DNA from: Azonexus hydrophilus | GTDB lineage: Bacteria > Pseudomonadota > Gammaproteobacteria > Burkholderiales > Rhodocyclaceae | Assembly: GCF_001956855.1 (NCBI RefSeq) | Contig: NZ_MTHD01000001.1 | Coordinates: forward strand, 1-64,000 | Length of the DNA: 64,000 nucleotides | Reading direction: 5' to 3' | Shown here: positions 43,241 through 52,538 of the stretch, piece by piece | Numbering within the stretch: position 1 is the stretch's first letter | Layout: each line of letters begins with the position of its first letter | Position numbers and translations under genes: made by a program | The notes under the pieces: model-generated | Databases searched by the model: none | What the model was told of the DNA's origin: nothing | The model's input: only the letters and a program-made list of their open reading frames with translations

Positions 43241-44882
43241 GCGCTGTCACGCCGGCCGGCGGCGCGCAACTGCCACTGCCTTCGTAGACCAGCGGAATGA
43301 TCTGCTTCATCGCCTCGCGCCGCGACAGTTTCACCGGCGACATGGCGACGATGTTGTCCACCTGCAGATCGGTCGACAGCATCGGCTTGAGCCCCAGCGG
43401 CTGGCGCGGATGCAGCGCGAATTCGCGCCGCGCCTGTTCGATCTGCGCCTTGTTGGCACTGAAATAGCGGGCCGCAGCAATGGTTTCCGGCAGGTGCTTC
43501 AATACATGCCACAGGCTCCAGCGATGCTGCCACAACCGCTTGGCGAAGCGCCGGCGGTAGCCCTTGCTGTCGTAAAAGCGCTTGACGTGCCAGTTGTACA
43601 GCGCATCCATCTCGTCGCGCGAGGAAAAGCCATTGGGCAGGAAGACAAAGTTCAGGCAGTTCATCAGCCGCCAGTCCTCGATGAAATCGCCGGACTCGCC
43701 GCTGACGCATTCATCCCAGATCGGGGCGCCATGCAGCGGGCTGAACTTGGTCATGTTCATCTCGTCGAGGTCGAGCGACAGGATGAAATCGCTGGTCACC
43801 TTCACCGTTTCCGGCGTCTCGCCCGGCATGCCGAAAATGAACAGGCCCTTGGCGCGCAGGCCGGCGGCGTGGATCTGGCGCACCGTGTCGCGCACCGCAT
43901 CGAGCGTGACCCCGGCCTTGTGCCGTTCCATCATCCCCGGATCGGCCGATTCGACCCCCATCGACACCATCAGCGCACCAGCCTGCTTCAACTTGGCCAG
44001 CATTTCGTCCGAGGTATGACCGGTGCGGATCGCGCAATTCCACTGCACACCCAGCGGCTTCTCGATCAACAGCTCGCACAGGTCCATCACGCGCTGCTTC
44101 TTGGCGGTGAAAAGATCGTCGTACATGTTGATGTGCCAGACCCCGAAGTTGTCCCGCAGGTACTTCATGTGGTCGTAGGTGTATTGCGCCGAATTGGTCT
44201 TGTACAGGCGTTCGAACACTGTCCGGTCACAGAATGAGCAGGTGTAGGGGCAGCCGCGCGAGGTGATCATCGTCGCCCCATAGCGCTTTTCGTAGGCGAA
44301 CAGCGGCAGGTGGTAGGCATGCGGGAAACCGGCCAGCTTCTCGTAGGCCGGGAAGGGCAGTTCGTCGAGGTCGAGGATGCGGTCGCGGCGCGGATTGGCG
44401 ACGATGCGCCCGGCCGGGTCGCGCCAGATCAGGTTGCCGATGGTCTCCGGCGGCTTGCCGTCGGCCAGGTCGAGCATCGCGCCTTCGCCTTCGCCGATGA
44501 CCAGGCAGTCGATTTCCGGGAAATGTTCGAGGATGGGCGCACCGAGCGACGAGACATGGACGTTGCCGAAGACGATGCGGATGTCCGGCCGCTTTTCACG
44601 GATGTACAGCGCCATGTCGACCGCGTCCATGAAACCGGACGTGGTCGCCGAAAAGCCCACCATTTCCGGCTCAGTGGCCAGGACGATTTCAGCGTTGGCG
44701 GCGATTCCCGGCGGCGCATAAGGTCCGAGACAGTCGTGCAGGGCCACGCTGTGACCGAATTTTTCCAGCCACGAAGCCATCTGCATGATGCCGATCGGCG
44801 GCATGCGGTTTGCCAGCACCGAGAAATCGGGCTGTCCGGGAACGAAGTTGAAACCGGCAGGATGGACGAGGGTGATGCGCAT
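43236..44882 (-). CDS. Radical SAM protein with N-terminal B12-binding-like domain
   Basis: A 548-residue protein: an N-terminal region resembling cobalamin-binding domains (about 1-145, without an obvious DxHxxG), then a radical SAM core with cluster Cys211, 215 and 218 (GCPYTCSFC) and a C-terminal helical region ending in a Pro/Ala tail. This is the BchE-like class, in which cyclase, C-methylase and ring-modifying activities occur. It is the first gene of the minus-strand run, 68 bp before the halogenase. Its reaction is unknown. Confidence 0.85.
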   Translation of the reverse strand: MRITLVHPAGFNFVPGQPDFSVLANRMPPIGIMQMASWLEKFGHSVALHDCLGPYAPPGIAANAEIVLATEPEMVGFSATTSGFMDAVDMALYIREKRPDIRIVFGNVHVSSLGAPILEHFPEIDCLVIGEGEGAMLDLADGKPPETIGNLIWRDPAGRIVANPRRDRILDLDELPFPAYEKLAGFPHAYHLPLFAYEKRYGATMITSRGCPYTCSFCDRTVFERLYKTNSAQYTYDHMKYLRDNFGVWHINMYDDLFTAKKQRVMDLCELLIEKPLGVQWNCAIRTGHTSDEMLAKLKQAGALMVSMGVESADPGMMERHKAGVTLDAVRDTVRQIHAAGLRAKGLFIFGMPGETPETVKVTSDFILSLDLDEMNMTKFSPLHGAPIWDECVSGESGDFIEDWRLMNCLNFVFLPNGFSSRDEMDALYNWHVKRFYDSKGYRRRFAKRLWQHRWSLWHVLKHLPETIAAARYFSANKAQIEQARREFALHPRQPLGLKPMLSTDLQVDNIVAMSPVKLSRREAMKQIIPLVYEGSGSCAPPAGVTAL

Positions 44883-44920
44883 GGAAATCCTTGGCGTAGG
44901 CTGCCGATTCTATTGGAAAT

Positions 44921-45694
44921 TCAGCCGGCGAAGGTATCCCAGGCAAACTTCACGATCAGCACGCCGACTACCACCAGGAAGACGATGCGGATGAAGCCGC
45001 TGCCATGCTTCAGTGCCAGCCAGGTACCGGTGATCGAACCGGCAACATTGGCTACCGCCATGCCGACCGCCAGCGCCGCAATGATGTGGCCGGCCGGCAG
45101 GAAATAGGCCAGCGCGGCGAGGTTGGTGGCGACATTGACGACTTTGGAACCAGCCGAAGCGTGCAGGAAATCGAAACCGAAAAAGCGGATGAACAGGAAG
45201 ATCAGGAAGCTGCCGGTACCCGGGCCGAAGAAGCCGTCATAGAACCCGATCACACCGCCGAGCAGCACCGCATAGGCGAGTTCGCGCCGGCCGCTGTGCG
45301 CCGGCCGGTGCAACTGGCCGAAATCCTTCTTCAACAGCGTGTAGACCGCAGAAAAGATCAGCAGGATCAGGATCAGTGGTCGTACCGCGTCCTTCGGCAG
45401 CCAGGCCACGGCAGCCGCCCCGGCATAGGACAAGGCAAAGGCCGCGATGGCCGCCGGCAGTATGGTGCGCCAGGGCATCTCGACGCGGCGGGCATAACGC
45501 CAGGCAGCGTTGGCGGTGCCGAAAACGCTGGCAAACTTGTTGGTCCCGAACAGCGTCGCCGGCGCTACGCCCGGCTGTGCGGCAAACAGGGCCGGAATCT
45601 GGATCAGTCCGCCGCCGCCAACAACGGCATCGACCAGACCGGCGAGAAAGGCGGCAGCAACCAGCCAGCCCAGGGCAGTTTCAAAAATTTCCAT
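44921..45694 (-). CDS. TauE/SafE (TSUP) family anion exporter
   Basis: A 257-residue membrane protein with about eight hydrophobic segments and the TSUP pattern GLVDAVVGGGGLIQIPALF near 20-38 and IGFYDGFFGPGTGSFLIFLFIR near 134-155. TSUP proteins export sulfite or organosulfur anions; the substrate is not deducible. It reads toward the pigment cluster, with a 38-bp gap. Confidence 0.88.
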   Translation of the reverse strand: MEIFETALGWLVAAAFLAGLVDAVVGGGGLIQIPALFAAQPGVAPATLFGTNKFASVFGTANAAWRYARRVEMPWRTILPAAIAAFALSYAGAAAVAWLPKDAVRPLILILLIFSAVYTLLKKDFGQLHRPAHSGRRELAYAVLLGGVIGFYDGFFGPGTGSFLIFLFIRFFGFDFLHASAGSKVVNVATNLAALAYFLPAGHIIAALAVGMAVANVAGSITGTWLALKHGSGFIRIVFLVVVGVLIVKFAWDTFAG

Positions 45695-45754
45695 CGGTGA
45701 CTCAAGACAGACCGTCGGTCGGAAGGGTGGGGATGAAGGGGATGTTCATGTCGT

Positions 45755-45760
45755 TATAAT
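45755..45760 (+). promoter_or_regulatory. Putative -10 element of the DUF2726/Mla operon
   Basis: TATAAT is 26 bp upstream of the ATG at 45787. No good -35 was found at normal spacing. Confidence 0.4.
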
Positions 45761-45786
45761 GGCCGCTCAAGACAAGGATGCCCTGT

Positions 45787-46383
45787 ATGGACAACGTGAC
45801 CCTGAGTATCGTGCTTGCTGCTGGCGCCGTTGCCGGCATCCTGCTGTTCATCTACCGCCGTTCCGGCCAGACACCGGTTGCCGAAACGGCGCGCAGTCGC
45901 CAGTACGCCGGCAGCCATCGCGAAGTCCGCCAGCAACAGCTGGATCTCGACCCGCAAACGCGCTTTGTCGAATCGCCAAAACGCAAGCAATACCGGCTGC
46001 TCAACGACAGCGAGCAGGAACTTTACCACCGCTTGTGCGAAGCCATGCCCAGCATGCAGGTTTTCGTCCAGGTCGGCGTCGCCCAGCTGGCACTGGCCCG
46101 TGGCCGGCAGGAAGCGCAACGACTGAGCCGGATGGCCGGCCGCGGCGTCGATTTTGTCGTCTGTGATGCCGATTTCTCGATTGTCGCCGCCATCGAACTG
46201 GCCTGGCCGACGACCGGCCAGGAAACCGACAATGCCGAGGACGTCAAACGCGTGGCGTTGCAGAGTCTGGGCATTCCGCTGATTGTCTTCCGGCCGAACA
46301 AATTGCCGGATGCCGACACCATCAGCCGCGAAATCGCCGACGCCATCCTCCGCCGCAACCGCCTGGAAGCAGAGCGCGACTGA
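45787..46383 (+). CDS. DUF2726 protein with N-terminal membrane helix
   Basis: A 198-residue protein: one N-terminal transmembrane helix (about 3-22), then a basic linker and a DUF2726 domain containing the YHRLCEAMPSMQVFVQVGVAQLA stretch and FVVCDADFSIVAAIEL. The domain resembles nuclease/helicase-associated folds with unknown function. An ATG at 45778 exists but leaves no ribosome-site spacing; the AAGGA just before fits 45787. It is 16 bp before the MlaE-type gene. Confidence 0.75.
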   Translation: MDNVTLSIVLAAGAVAGILLFIYRRSGQTPVAETARSRQYAGSHREVRQQQLDLDPQTRFVESPKRKQYRLLNDSEQELYHRLCEAMPSMQVFVQVGVAQLALARGRQEAQRLSRMAGRGVDFVVCDADFSIVAAIELAWPTTGQETDNAEDVKRVALQSLGIPLIVFRPNKLPDADTISREIADAILRRNRLEAERD

Positions 46384-46399
46384 GACCGGATCAAACAGC

Positions 46400-47164
46400 G
46401 TGAGCCCGTTTCTCTCCCGCCTGCTGCCAGCTGGCCGTGGCAAGGGTTTGACGGGCTGGCTGCGCAACCAGTACCGCTATCTGCAATTTGCCGCGCTGCT
46501 CGTCATCGCGACGTTTTCCCCGAGCATTCACGATCGTGCGACGCGGCAGCAGTCGGCCCGCATCCTCTGCGCCGCCGCCTGGCAGACGCTGCCGGGCTAC
46601 CTGCTCGCCAGCATCCTGATCAGCGCCGTACTGACGCGCATCGTCGCCGTCACCGCCGACAGTTACGGACTTTCCTATCTGGCGCTGGAAGCCATCCTGC
46701 GGGTTTTCGTGGTCGAAGTATTGCCGCTGGTATCGACGCTGTTCGTCGCCATGCGCGCCGTACCACTGGCCATGCAACACCTGTCGGCGATCCCGGGCCA
46801 ACCGGGGCCGACCATCCGTGACGCGCTGCCTTACGCGGTTGGCAACGCCATTGCCGTCGCCATCCTGGCGATCATCGGCGGCATCGTTTCGCTGCTTGTC
46901 GCCTATATCGTCGTCTATGGCTTCAGTCACTGGGCGCTGCCGGCGTACGCCCGGCTGATCGGCCAGGTCTTCGATCCGGTGCTGGCCATCGCTTTCCTCG
47001 CCAAGATTGCGTTGTTTGGCATCGCCGTCGGCATTGCGCCGACGACTGTCGTGCTTGATCCGGGCAGACGCAACGCCGGCATCCGTGAAATGCGGGTGAT
47101 GGTGCGCCTGCTGTTGATCCTGGTGCTGATCGAGGGTAGCTTCCTGATGTTGCGAGGTTTTTGA
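46400..47164 (+). CDS. MlaE-family ABC permease
   Basis: A 254-residue integral membrane protein with five or six helices and the MlaE-type ending VVLDPGRRNAGIREMRVMVRLLLILVLIEGSFLM. MlaE forms the inner-membrane part of MCE lipid transporters. It starts at a GTG at 46400, as is common in this family. No MlaF ATPase gene follows; the partner MCE and lipoprotein genes do, so the ATPase must be encoded elsewhere. Confidence 0.78.
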   Translation: MSPFLSRLLPAGRGKGLTGWLRNQYRYLQFAALLVIATFSPSIHDRATRQQSARILCAAAWQTLPGYLLASILISAVLTRIVAVTADSYGLSYLALEAILRVFVVEVLPLVSTLFVAMRAVPLAMQHLSAIPGQPGPTIRDALPYAVGNAIAVAILAIIGGIVSLLVAYIVVYGFSHWALPAYARLIGQVFDPVLAIAFLAKIALFGIAVGIAPTTVVLDPGRRNAGIREMRVMVRLLLILVLIEGSFLMLRGF

Positions 47165-47168
47165 ATTC

Positions 47169-48017
47169 ATGTCCGAACAGCCGCCCGTTCCCGTCATTCC
47201 CCATGCCGAAGCCAAGGCCGCCGGTCTGCTGTTGCTGACGCTGCTGCTGATCGCCGCCTTTGTCGTCTATGTCATGACGGCACGTGGCGTTTTCGACGAA
47301 AGCCAGCGCCTGGTGCTGATCGCCGAAAACTCTGAAGGCGTCTTTGTCGGCGCCGACCTGACCTTCTCCGGTTTTCCTATCGGCCGCGTCGTCCGCATCG
47401 AACTCGGCGACGACGGCAAGGCGCATATCCACGTCGATGTGCCATTGCACGATGCGCGCTGGCTGAAAACCTCGTCGATCTTCACGCTCGAACGCGGCGT
47501 CGTCGGCGGTGCCAAGTTGCGTGCCTTCAGTGGCGTGCTTGAAGATCCACCGCTGGAAGACAACGCCCGGCGCGACGTGCTGATCGGTGATGCCGCGGCC
47601 GGCGTGCCGGAACTGGTCGCCACCATGCACAAGCTGATCGGCAACCTGGAACGCCTGAGCAGCGAACAATCGCCGCTCAGTGCCAGCCTCGACAATGTCC
47701 AGCAATTCACTGCCGCACTCAACGGCAAGCATGGTGCGCTCGGGGCGCTGCTCGGCAATGAAAAGGATGTCGCCCGTGTCATCGCTTCACTGGAACAGAC
47801 CCGGCTGATGCTCGGCGAAGCCCGCGCCAGCCTGCAGAAACTCGATGCCGCGCTGGTCGACGTCAAGGCCATCACCGGCAATACCCGCGAAGCGACCGAG
47901 GATCTCGATGCCTTGCGTGCCGAAATCGACCTCAACCTGCGCAAGGTTTCCGGGCTGGTCGACGACCTCAACCGCAAATGGCCGTTCGCCCGTGAACGCG
48001 AACTGAAACTGCCATGA
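47169..48017 (+). CDS. MCE (MlaD-type) lipid transport protein
   Basis: A 282-residue protein with one N-terminal transmembrane helix (about 16-38) and an MCE domain (about 44-120: GVFVGADLTFSGFPIGRVVRIEL, TSSIFTLERGVVGGAKLRAF). The C-terminal part is a long coiled coil. MCE proteins form hexameric lipid tunnels in the periplasm. It pairs with the upstream MlaE-type permease and overlaps the lipoprotein gene by 4 bp. Confidence 0.85.
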   Translation: MSEQPPVPVIPHAEAKAAGLLLLTLLLIAAFVVYVMTARGVFDESQRLVLIAENSEGVFVGADLTFSGFPIGRVVRIELGDDGKAHIHVDVPLHDARWLKTSSIFTLERGVVGGAKLRAFSGVLEDPPLEDNARRDVLIGDAAAGVPELVATMHKLIGNLERLSSEQSPLSASLDNVQQFTAALNGKHGALGALLGNEKDVARVIASLEQTRLMLGEARASLQKLDAALVDVKAITGNTREATEDLDALRAEIDLNLRKVSGLVDDLNRKWPFARERELKLP

Positions 48018-48655
48018 AACGCGCTGCCTCATTCCTGGCTGTCCTTTTGCTGGCCGCCTGCGCCAACAACCCGCCGCCGCCCGACTGGTTGCTGACTGCC
48101 GACACCGCCATCAACAGCCACGCCCGCCTGTGGCTGGAAGGGCGCGACAAGCTGGCCACAGTGCAGCTCGCTGTCGCCCGCGAAGCGGTTTCCCGTACCG
48201 GGGATGCCAGCCAGCAGGCCCGCGTCGAGCTACACGCCTGCGCCGTGCGTCTGGCTGGCCTGCAAGGTGGTCAATGTCCGGCCTTTTTACCGCTTGCCCG
48301 TGATGCCGGTCAGGCAGAAAACGTTTACGCCGCCTATCTTGCCGGCCAGCTTGTTGCGGTCGACAGCCAATTTCTGCCGGAAATGCAGCGTCAGGCCTGG
48401 CAAAACCCGCAAAACCTGAAGTCCATCAAGGACCCGCTCACGCTTCTGGTTGCCGCCGCGGCATTGCTGGAAGCCGGGCGATTGCCGCCGGAAAACATCG
48501 CGCTGGCCATTGAAACCGCCGCCGGGCAGGGCTGGCGTCGGGCCTTGCTGGCCTGGTTGAGCCTGGAAAAGGAAAGATTGCAGAAAGCTGGCGATCAGTC
48601 TGGTAGCGAAGCTATAGGCCGACGTATTGAACGGGTTCTCGGCGGCGGCCGCTGA
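48014..48655 (+). CDS. Hypothetical lipoprotein of the MCE operon
   Basis: A 213-residue predicted lipoprotein; the lipobox LLLAAC gives an acylated Cys at 16. The remaining protein is helical and Ala/Leu-rich without a recognised domain (ARLWLEGRDKLATVQLAVAREAVSR). It may be the outer-membrane end of the MCE lipid pathway. Overlaps the MCE gene by 4 bp. Confidence 0.75.
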   Translation: MKRAASFLAVLLLAACANNPPPPDWLLTADTAINSHARLWLEGRDKLATVQLAVAREAVSRTGDASQQARVELHACAVRLAGLQGGQCPAFLPLARDAGQAENVYAAYLAGQLVAVDSQFLPEMQRQAWQNPQNLKSIKDPLTLLVAAAALLEAGRLPPENIALAIETAAGQGWRRALLAWLSLEKERLQKAGDQSGSEAIGRRIERVLGGGR

Positions 48656-48660
48656 TTTTT

Positions 48661-48885
48661 GTTGTGCTTTGTCTTTTATTTAAAACCTTAAATAAAGAGA
48701 CTATGTTAACTACCTGCACGACAGTTCTGTGGATAACTCTTTAAACAACAATAAAATCAATCAATTGAAATCGGTAAACGCAGCTTGGCAAGTACCTGCG
48801 ATGACTGTTGATGCAATGGGGACAGTTTTGCCGGTATCGGGAAATGGATGATTGATCCACAAACTGCGAACAACTTGTCCACAGC
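48661..48885. other. Candidate replication origin region
   Basis: This 225-bp gap combines an AT-rich block (48662-48700, with a 9-bp AT inverted repeat at 48675-48683/48688-48696), a perfect DnaA box TGTGGATAA (48728-48736), an IHF-like site AATCAATCAATTG (48755-48767) and two one-mismatch boxes (TGATCCACA 48853-48861, TTGTCCACA 48875-48883). The order unwinding element, DnaA box, IHF site, DnaA boxes parallels E. coli oriC. mnmE starts next to it, as gidA does in E. coli. An alternative is the dnaA-dnaN gap. Confidence 0.55.
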
Positions 48886-48900
48886 CTTGCTCACAGGGTT

Positions 48901-50259
48901 TTACTTGCCGATGCAGAAGCGGCTGAAGATGACGCCGAGGAGGTCGTCGGCGGTGAATTCGCCGGTGATCTGACCGAGTGATTGCTGGGCCAGACGCAGT
49001 TCTTCAGCGAACAGTTCGAGTGCCGGCATGATGCCTTCGACGACGCTGCGGGCGGCGGCGACGTGTTCCTGAGCGGCGGCCAGCGCACGCAGATGGCGTT
49101 CGCGGGCGATGAAGACATCTTCGGCCTGATGCCAGCCGGCGATGCGCAGCAATTCCTGGCGCAACAGCTCAATCCCGCGATTGGCCTTGGCGGACAGCGA
49201 GATCGCCACACCATCGCTTTCATCGTGGCGTTCAGGCTCGCGGCCGGCGAGATCGATCTTGTTGTAGACGGTGATGCGCTGCAGGCGCTCGGGCATTTTT
49301 GCCAGAATCTCGCGGTCGACCGCAGAAACGCCCACATTTGCATCGACCAGCAGCACGACCACGTCAGCGCGTTCGATTTCCTGCCAGCTGCGTGCTATGC
49401 CGATCTTCTCGACGACATCCTCGGTATCGCGCAGGCCGGCGGTGTCGATGATGTGCAGCGGAATACCCTCGATCTGGATGGTCGAGCGCAAGGCATCGCG
49501 GGTAGTGCCGGCAATCGGCGTGACGATGGCCAGATCGTCGCCAGTCAGGCGGTTGAGCAGCGAGGACTTGCCGACGTTCGGCTGGCCGGCGAGAACGACG
49601 TGCAGGCCGCTTTGCAGCAGCTTGCCCTGGCCGGCCCGGTCGAAGATCTCGGCCAGTTTCAGTTGCAGGCGTTCGAGGCGGCCGAAGGCATTGGCGGCCT
49701 GCAGGAAATCGATGTCTTCTTCGGGAAAATCGAGTGTTGCTTCAACCAGCATGCGCAGATTGATCAGTTCCTCGTTCAGCTCGCCAATGGCGCGCGAGAA
49801 CTCACCCTGCAGCGAACGGACTGCCGAACGTGCGGCGCTGGTCGTGGCGGCGTCGATCAGGTCGGCGACGGCCTCGGCCTGGGCCAGGTCCATCTTGCCG
49901 TTGAGGAACGCCCGGCGGGAAAACTCCCCGGGTTCGGCCAGCCGGGCGCCAAGGTCGAGGCAGCGGGCAAGCAGCATCTGCATGACGACCGGCCCACCGT
50001 GGCCTTGCAGTTCGAGCACGTCTTCGCCGGTGAAGGAATTCGGGCCGGGGAAAAACAGCAACAAACCGCTGTCGACCGCAGTACCGTCGGCCGCCTTGAA
50101 ATCAGCCAGCGTCGCGTAACGCGGCTGGGGATTCTTTCCCGTCAAGGCAAAAGCAAAGGGCAGCAAATTGCTGCCCGATACCCGGATCACGCCGACCCCG
50201 CCACGACCTGGGGCCGTGGCGATGGCGGCGATGGTGTCCGAAGTTGCTACAACTGCCAC
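48901..50259 (-). CDS. mnmE: tRNA uridine-5-carboxymethylaminomethyl modification GTPase MnmE
   Basis: MnmE with MnmG modifies U34 of several tRNAs. The 452-residue protein has the N-terminal TrmE fold, an inserted G domain with GQPNVGKSS at 225-233 and the C-terminal FCIGK motif with its catalytic Cys. Length fits the family. Starts 3 bp after yidC stop; mnmG is not in the window. Confidence 0.97.
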   Translation of the reverse strand: MAVVATSDTIAAIATAPGRGGVGVIRVSGSNLLPFAFALTGKNPQPRYATLADFKAADGTAVDSGLLLFFPGPNSFTGEDVLELQGHGGPVVMQMLLARCLDLGARLAEPGEFSRRAFLNGKMDLAQAEAVADLIDAATTSAARSAVRSLQGEFSRAIGELNEELINLRMLVEATLDFPEEDIDFLQAANAFGRLERLQLKLAEIFDRAGQGKLLQSGLHVVLAGQPNVGKSSLLNRLTGDDLAIVTPIAGTTRDALRSTIQIEGIPLHIIDTAGLRDTEDVVEKIGIARSWQEIERADVVVLLVDANVGVSAVDREILAKMPERLQRITVYNKIDLAGREPERHDESDGVAISLSAKANRGIELLRQELLRIAGWHQAEDVFIARERHLRALAAAQEHVAAARSVVEGIMPALELFAEELRLAQQSLGQITGEFTADDLLGVIFSRFCIGK

Positions 50260-50262
50260 ACC

Positions 50263-51918
50263 TTAAGCCTTGGCGTCATTGGCAGCCTTGCCACCGGCTT
50301 CCATCATGCGCGTGATCTGCCATTGCTGGGCGATCGAGAGCACGTTGTTGACCACCCAGTACAGCACCAGACCGGCCGGGAACCACAGGAACATGATGCC
50401 GAAGACAAAAGGCATGGCCATCATCACCTTGGCCTGGATCGGATCCGGCGGCGTCGGGTTCAGCTTCATCTGGATGACCATCGAGATGATCATGATCACC
50501 GGCAGGATGTACCAGGGGTCCGGCGACGCCAGGTCGGTAATCCAGCCGATCCACGGTGCGTCACGCATTTCGACGGCGCCAAGCAGCACCCAGTACAGCG
50601 CGATGAAGACCGGAATCTGGATCAGGATCGGCAGACAGCCGCCGAGCGGATTGATCTTCTCGGTCTGGTACAGCTTCATCATTTCCTGGTTAAGGCGCTG
50701 CTTGTCGTCGGAATAGCGTTCCTTCAACTGCACCAGACGCGGGGTAACCATCCGCATCTTGGCCATCGACTTGTACGACGCGGCCGACAGCGGGAAGAAG
50801 GCAAGCTTGATCAGGATGGTCAGGACAACGATGGCCCAGCCCCAGTTGCCGACGATGTCGTGGATGAACTGCAGCGCCCAGAAGATCGGCGCAGCGATCA
50901 CCGTCAGCCAGCCGTAGTCGACGACCAGGTCGAGACCCGGAGCAATCTGCTTCAGTGCAGCCTGTTCCTGCGGACCGGCAAACAGCGTCACGGAAGTATT
51001 GGCACTGGTACCCGGCCCGATTTCGGCGACCGGAACGATCACGCCCATCTGGTACAGGTTGCTGCCGTCGAGCTTGCGCATGTAGTACTCGCGCTGCACG
51101 CCCGCTTGCGGCACCCAGGCCGAGACGAAGTAATGCTGAACCATGGCCAGCCAGCCGTTATCGGCAGTCTTGGTGAACTTGGCGCTCTTGTCGGCGACAT
51201 CACCAAAGCTGGATTTCTGATACTTCTCCGCATCCGTATAGACCGCCGGACCAGTGAAGGTATGCATCATCATGTTGCCGCCAGCCGGTTCACCGTCATC
51301 GCGCTGGATCTGGAAATATGCGTGCGGTGCCAGCGGCTTGCCGGAACCGTTGATGATTTCCCAGGCGACATCGATGGCGTAGGAGCCGCGCTTGAAGGTC
51401 AGCACCTTGGCGATGCGCACGCCTTCCGGACCGTCGGCTTCGAGGCGAACCTTCAGTTCGTCGCTGCCGGCAGCCAGCTGGGTCGGGCCGTCGATGCGAC
51501 GGAACATGGAACGATGCGACGGCAGGCCTTCACCGATCAGTCCGCTCTGGGCGGAATACTGATGCTTGGTGTCGAACAGGACGAAATTCTTGTCCTTGGC
51601 GTCGTTTTCCTTGTAATTGAGCAATTCCAGGCCGACCAGATCGCCACCCTGGGTGGAAATCGTCACCTTCATCAGATCGGTATCGATGCTGAAGGTTTCG
51701 GCAGTGGAAGCCGGTGCCGCCGGTTCGCTGGCGACCGGAGTACCACCCGCCTGCAGGCTGACGGAAGGCGTGGGTGCTGCCCCGTTGGCGGCGGCCGGCG
51801 CGGCGTTTGCCGCCACTTCGGCAACCGGTTTCGGGTGCTTGTACTGCTGCCAGTTTTCCCACAGCATGAAGCTGGAGAAAGCGAAGATCATGACCAGTAT
51901 CAGGCGTCGAGTATCCAT
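50263..51918 (-). CDS. yidC: Membrane protein insertase YidC
   Basis: YidC inserts and folds inner-membrane proteins. The 551-residue protein has the N-terminal helix, a large periplasmic domain (about 60-330) and the C-terminal 60K-type insertase region with five helices, including NPLGGCLPILIQIPVFIALYWVL. It sits in the rpmH-rnpA-yidD-yidC-mnmE block typical of the region. Confidence 0.97.
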   Translation of the reverse strand: MDTRRLILVMIFAFSSFMLWENWQQYKHPKPVAEVAANAAPAAANGAAPTPSVSLQAGGTPVASEPAAPASTAETFSIDTDLMKVTISTQGGDLVGLELLNYKENDAKDKNFVLFDTKHQYSAQSGLIGEGLPSHRSMFRRIDGPTQLAAGSDELKVRLEADGPEGVRIAKVLTFKRGSYAIDVAWEIINGSGKPLAPHAYFQIQRDDGEPAGGNMMMHTFTGPAVYTDAEKYQKSSFGDVADKSAKFTKTADNGWLAMVQHYFVSAWVPQAGVQREYYMRKLDGSNLYQMGVIVPVAEIGPGTSANTSVTLFAGPQEQAALKQIAPGLDLVVDYGWLTVIAAPIFWALQFIHDIVGNWGWAIVVLTILIKLAFFPLSAASYKSMAKMRMVTPRLVQLKERYSDDKQRLNQEMMKLYQTEKINPLGGCLPILIQIPVFIALYWVLLGAVEMRDAPWIGWITDLASPDPWYILPVIMIISMVIQMKLNPTPPDPIQAKVMMAMPFVFGIMFLWFPAGLVLYWVVNNVLSIAQQWQITRMMEAGGKAANDAKA

Positions 51919-51943
51919 GAGCTGCCTACGTAGTTAATGGTGT

Positions 51944-52153
51944 TCAGGGAACGGGATCATACCCGCCCGGATGCCAGGGGTGACAGCGGCAGATGCGTTT
52001 CACACCCAACCAGCCACCTTTTACGGCGCCGAATTTCTGTATTGCATCGACCGTATACTCCGAACAGGTCGGAAAATAACGGCAACGCCTTCCGAGCATG
52101 GGACTGATTGCATATTGATAGAAGCGGACCAGTGCGATCAGCACATGCTTCAT
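51944..52153 (-). CDS. yidD: Membrane protein insertion efficiency factor YidD
   Basis: A 69-residue protein, starting [21 protein letters not shown] and with the YFPTCSEY motif and [11 protein letters not shown] that define YidD. It helps YidC. The ATG overlaps the rnpA stop by 4 bp. An upstream in-frame start exists but would extend into rnpA. Confidence 0.95.
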   Translation of the reverse strand: MKHVLIALVRFYQYAISPMLGRRCRYFPTCSEYTVDAIQKFGAVKGGWLGVKRICRCHPWHPGGYDPVP

Positions 52154-52521
52154 TCTGCATCCCTTTTCGGACGGGGCCGTGACAGGCGATCGAGCAGGCC
52201 GGTAAAGTCTGCTGCAATTGCCTTGCCATCGAGCGGACGCGGCTTTACCGCCAGTCTGACGATCAGATCGCAAACCGGCAATGTTCCGCGCCTCAGTCTG
52301 AATTGCTCGCGCACGATACGCTTGACCCGATTGCGGTCGACCGAGCGCTTGAGCAATTTCTTGCCGATGACCAGACCAAGCCTGGCATCGGTACTGCCTT
52401 CGGGTCTTGGAAGATAGTGCAACATCAGCCAGGTACCGCGAATAGCCTTCCGGAAACCAAAAACGGATGAAAACTCATCCGTTTTGGTCAGGCGATAGCG
52501 TCTGGCGAAGTTTGAATCCAC
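52150..52521 (-). CDS. rnpA: Ribonuclease P protein component
   Basis: The 123-residue basic protein has the RNase P protein start and the [26 protein letters not shown] core, with Arg/Lys-rich helices for RNA binding. It follows rpmH by 17 bp, the universal bacterial order. Confidence 0.96.
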   Translation of the reverse strand: MDSNFARRYRLTKTDEFSSVFGFRKAIRGTWLMLHYLPRPEGSTDARLGLVIGKKLLKRSVDRNRVKRIVREQFRLRRGTLPVCDLIVRLAVKPRPLDGKAIAADFTGLLDRLSRPRPKRDAE

Positions 52522-52538
52522 CTCGCCGGGCGTCCGGT

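Noticed and set aside
45349..45358. GTAGACCGCA, a near-match to the repeat word
   Set aside because: One mismatch; only exact copies were counted so that the count is conservative.
48014..48655. Possible MlaC-like identity for the lipoprotein
   Set aside because: It has a lipobox and lacks the MlaC pattern, and its composition does not resemble the soluble MlaC carrier.
48982..51933. A very long open frame on the plus strand opposite mnmE and yidC
   Set aside because: It is the mirror of two well-recognised genes on the other strand; high GC creates such long antisense frames. Its translation shows no domain.
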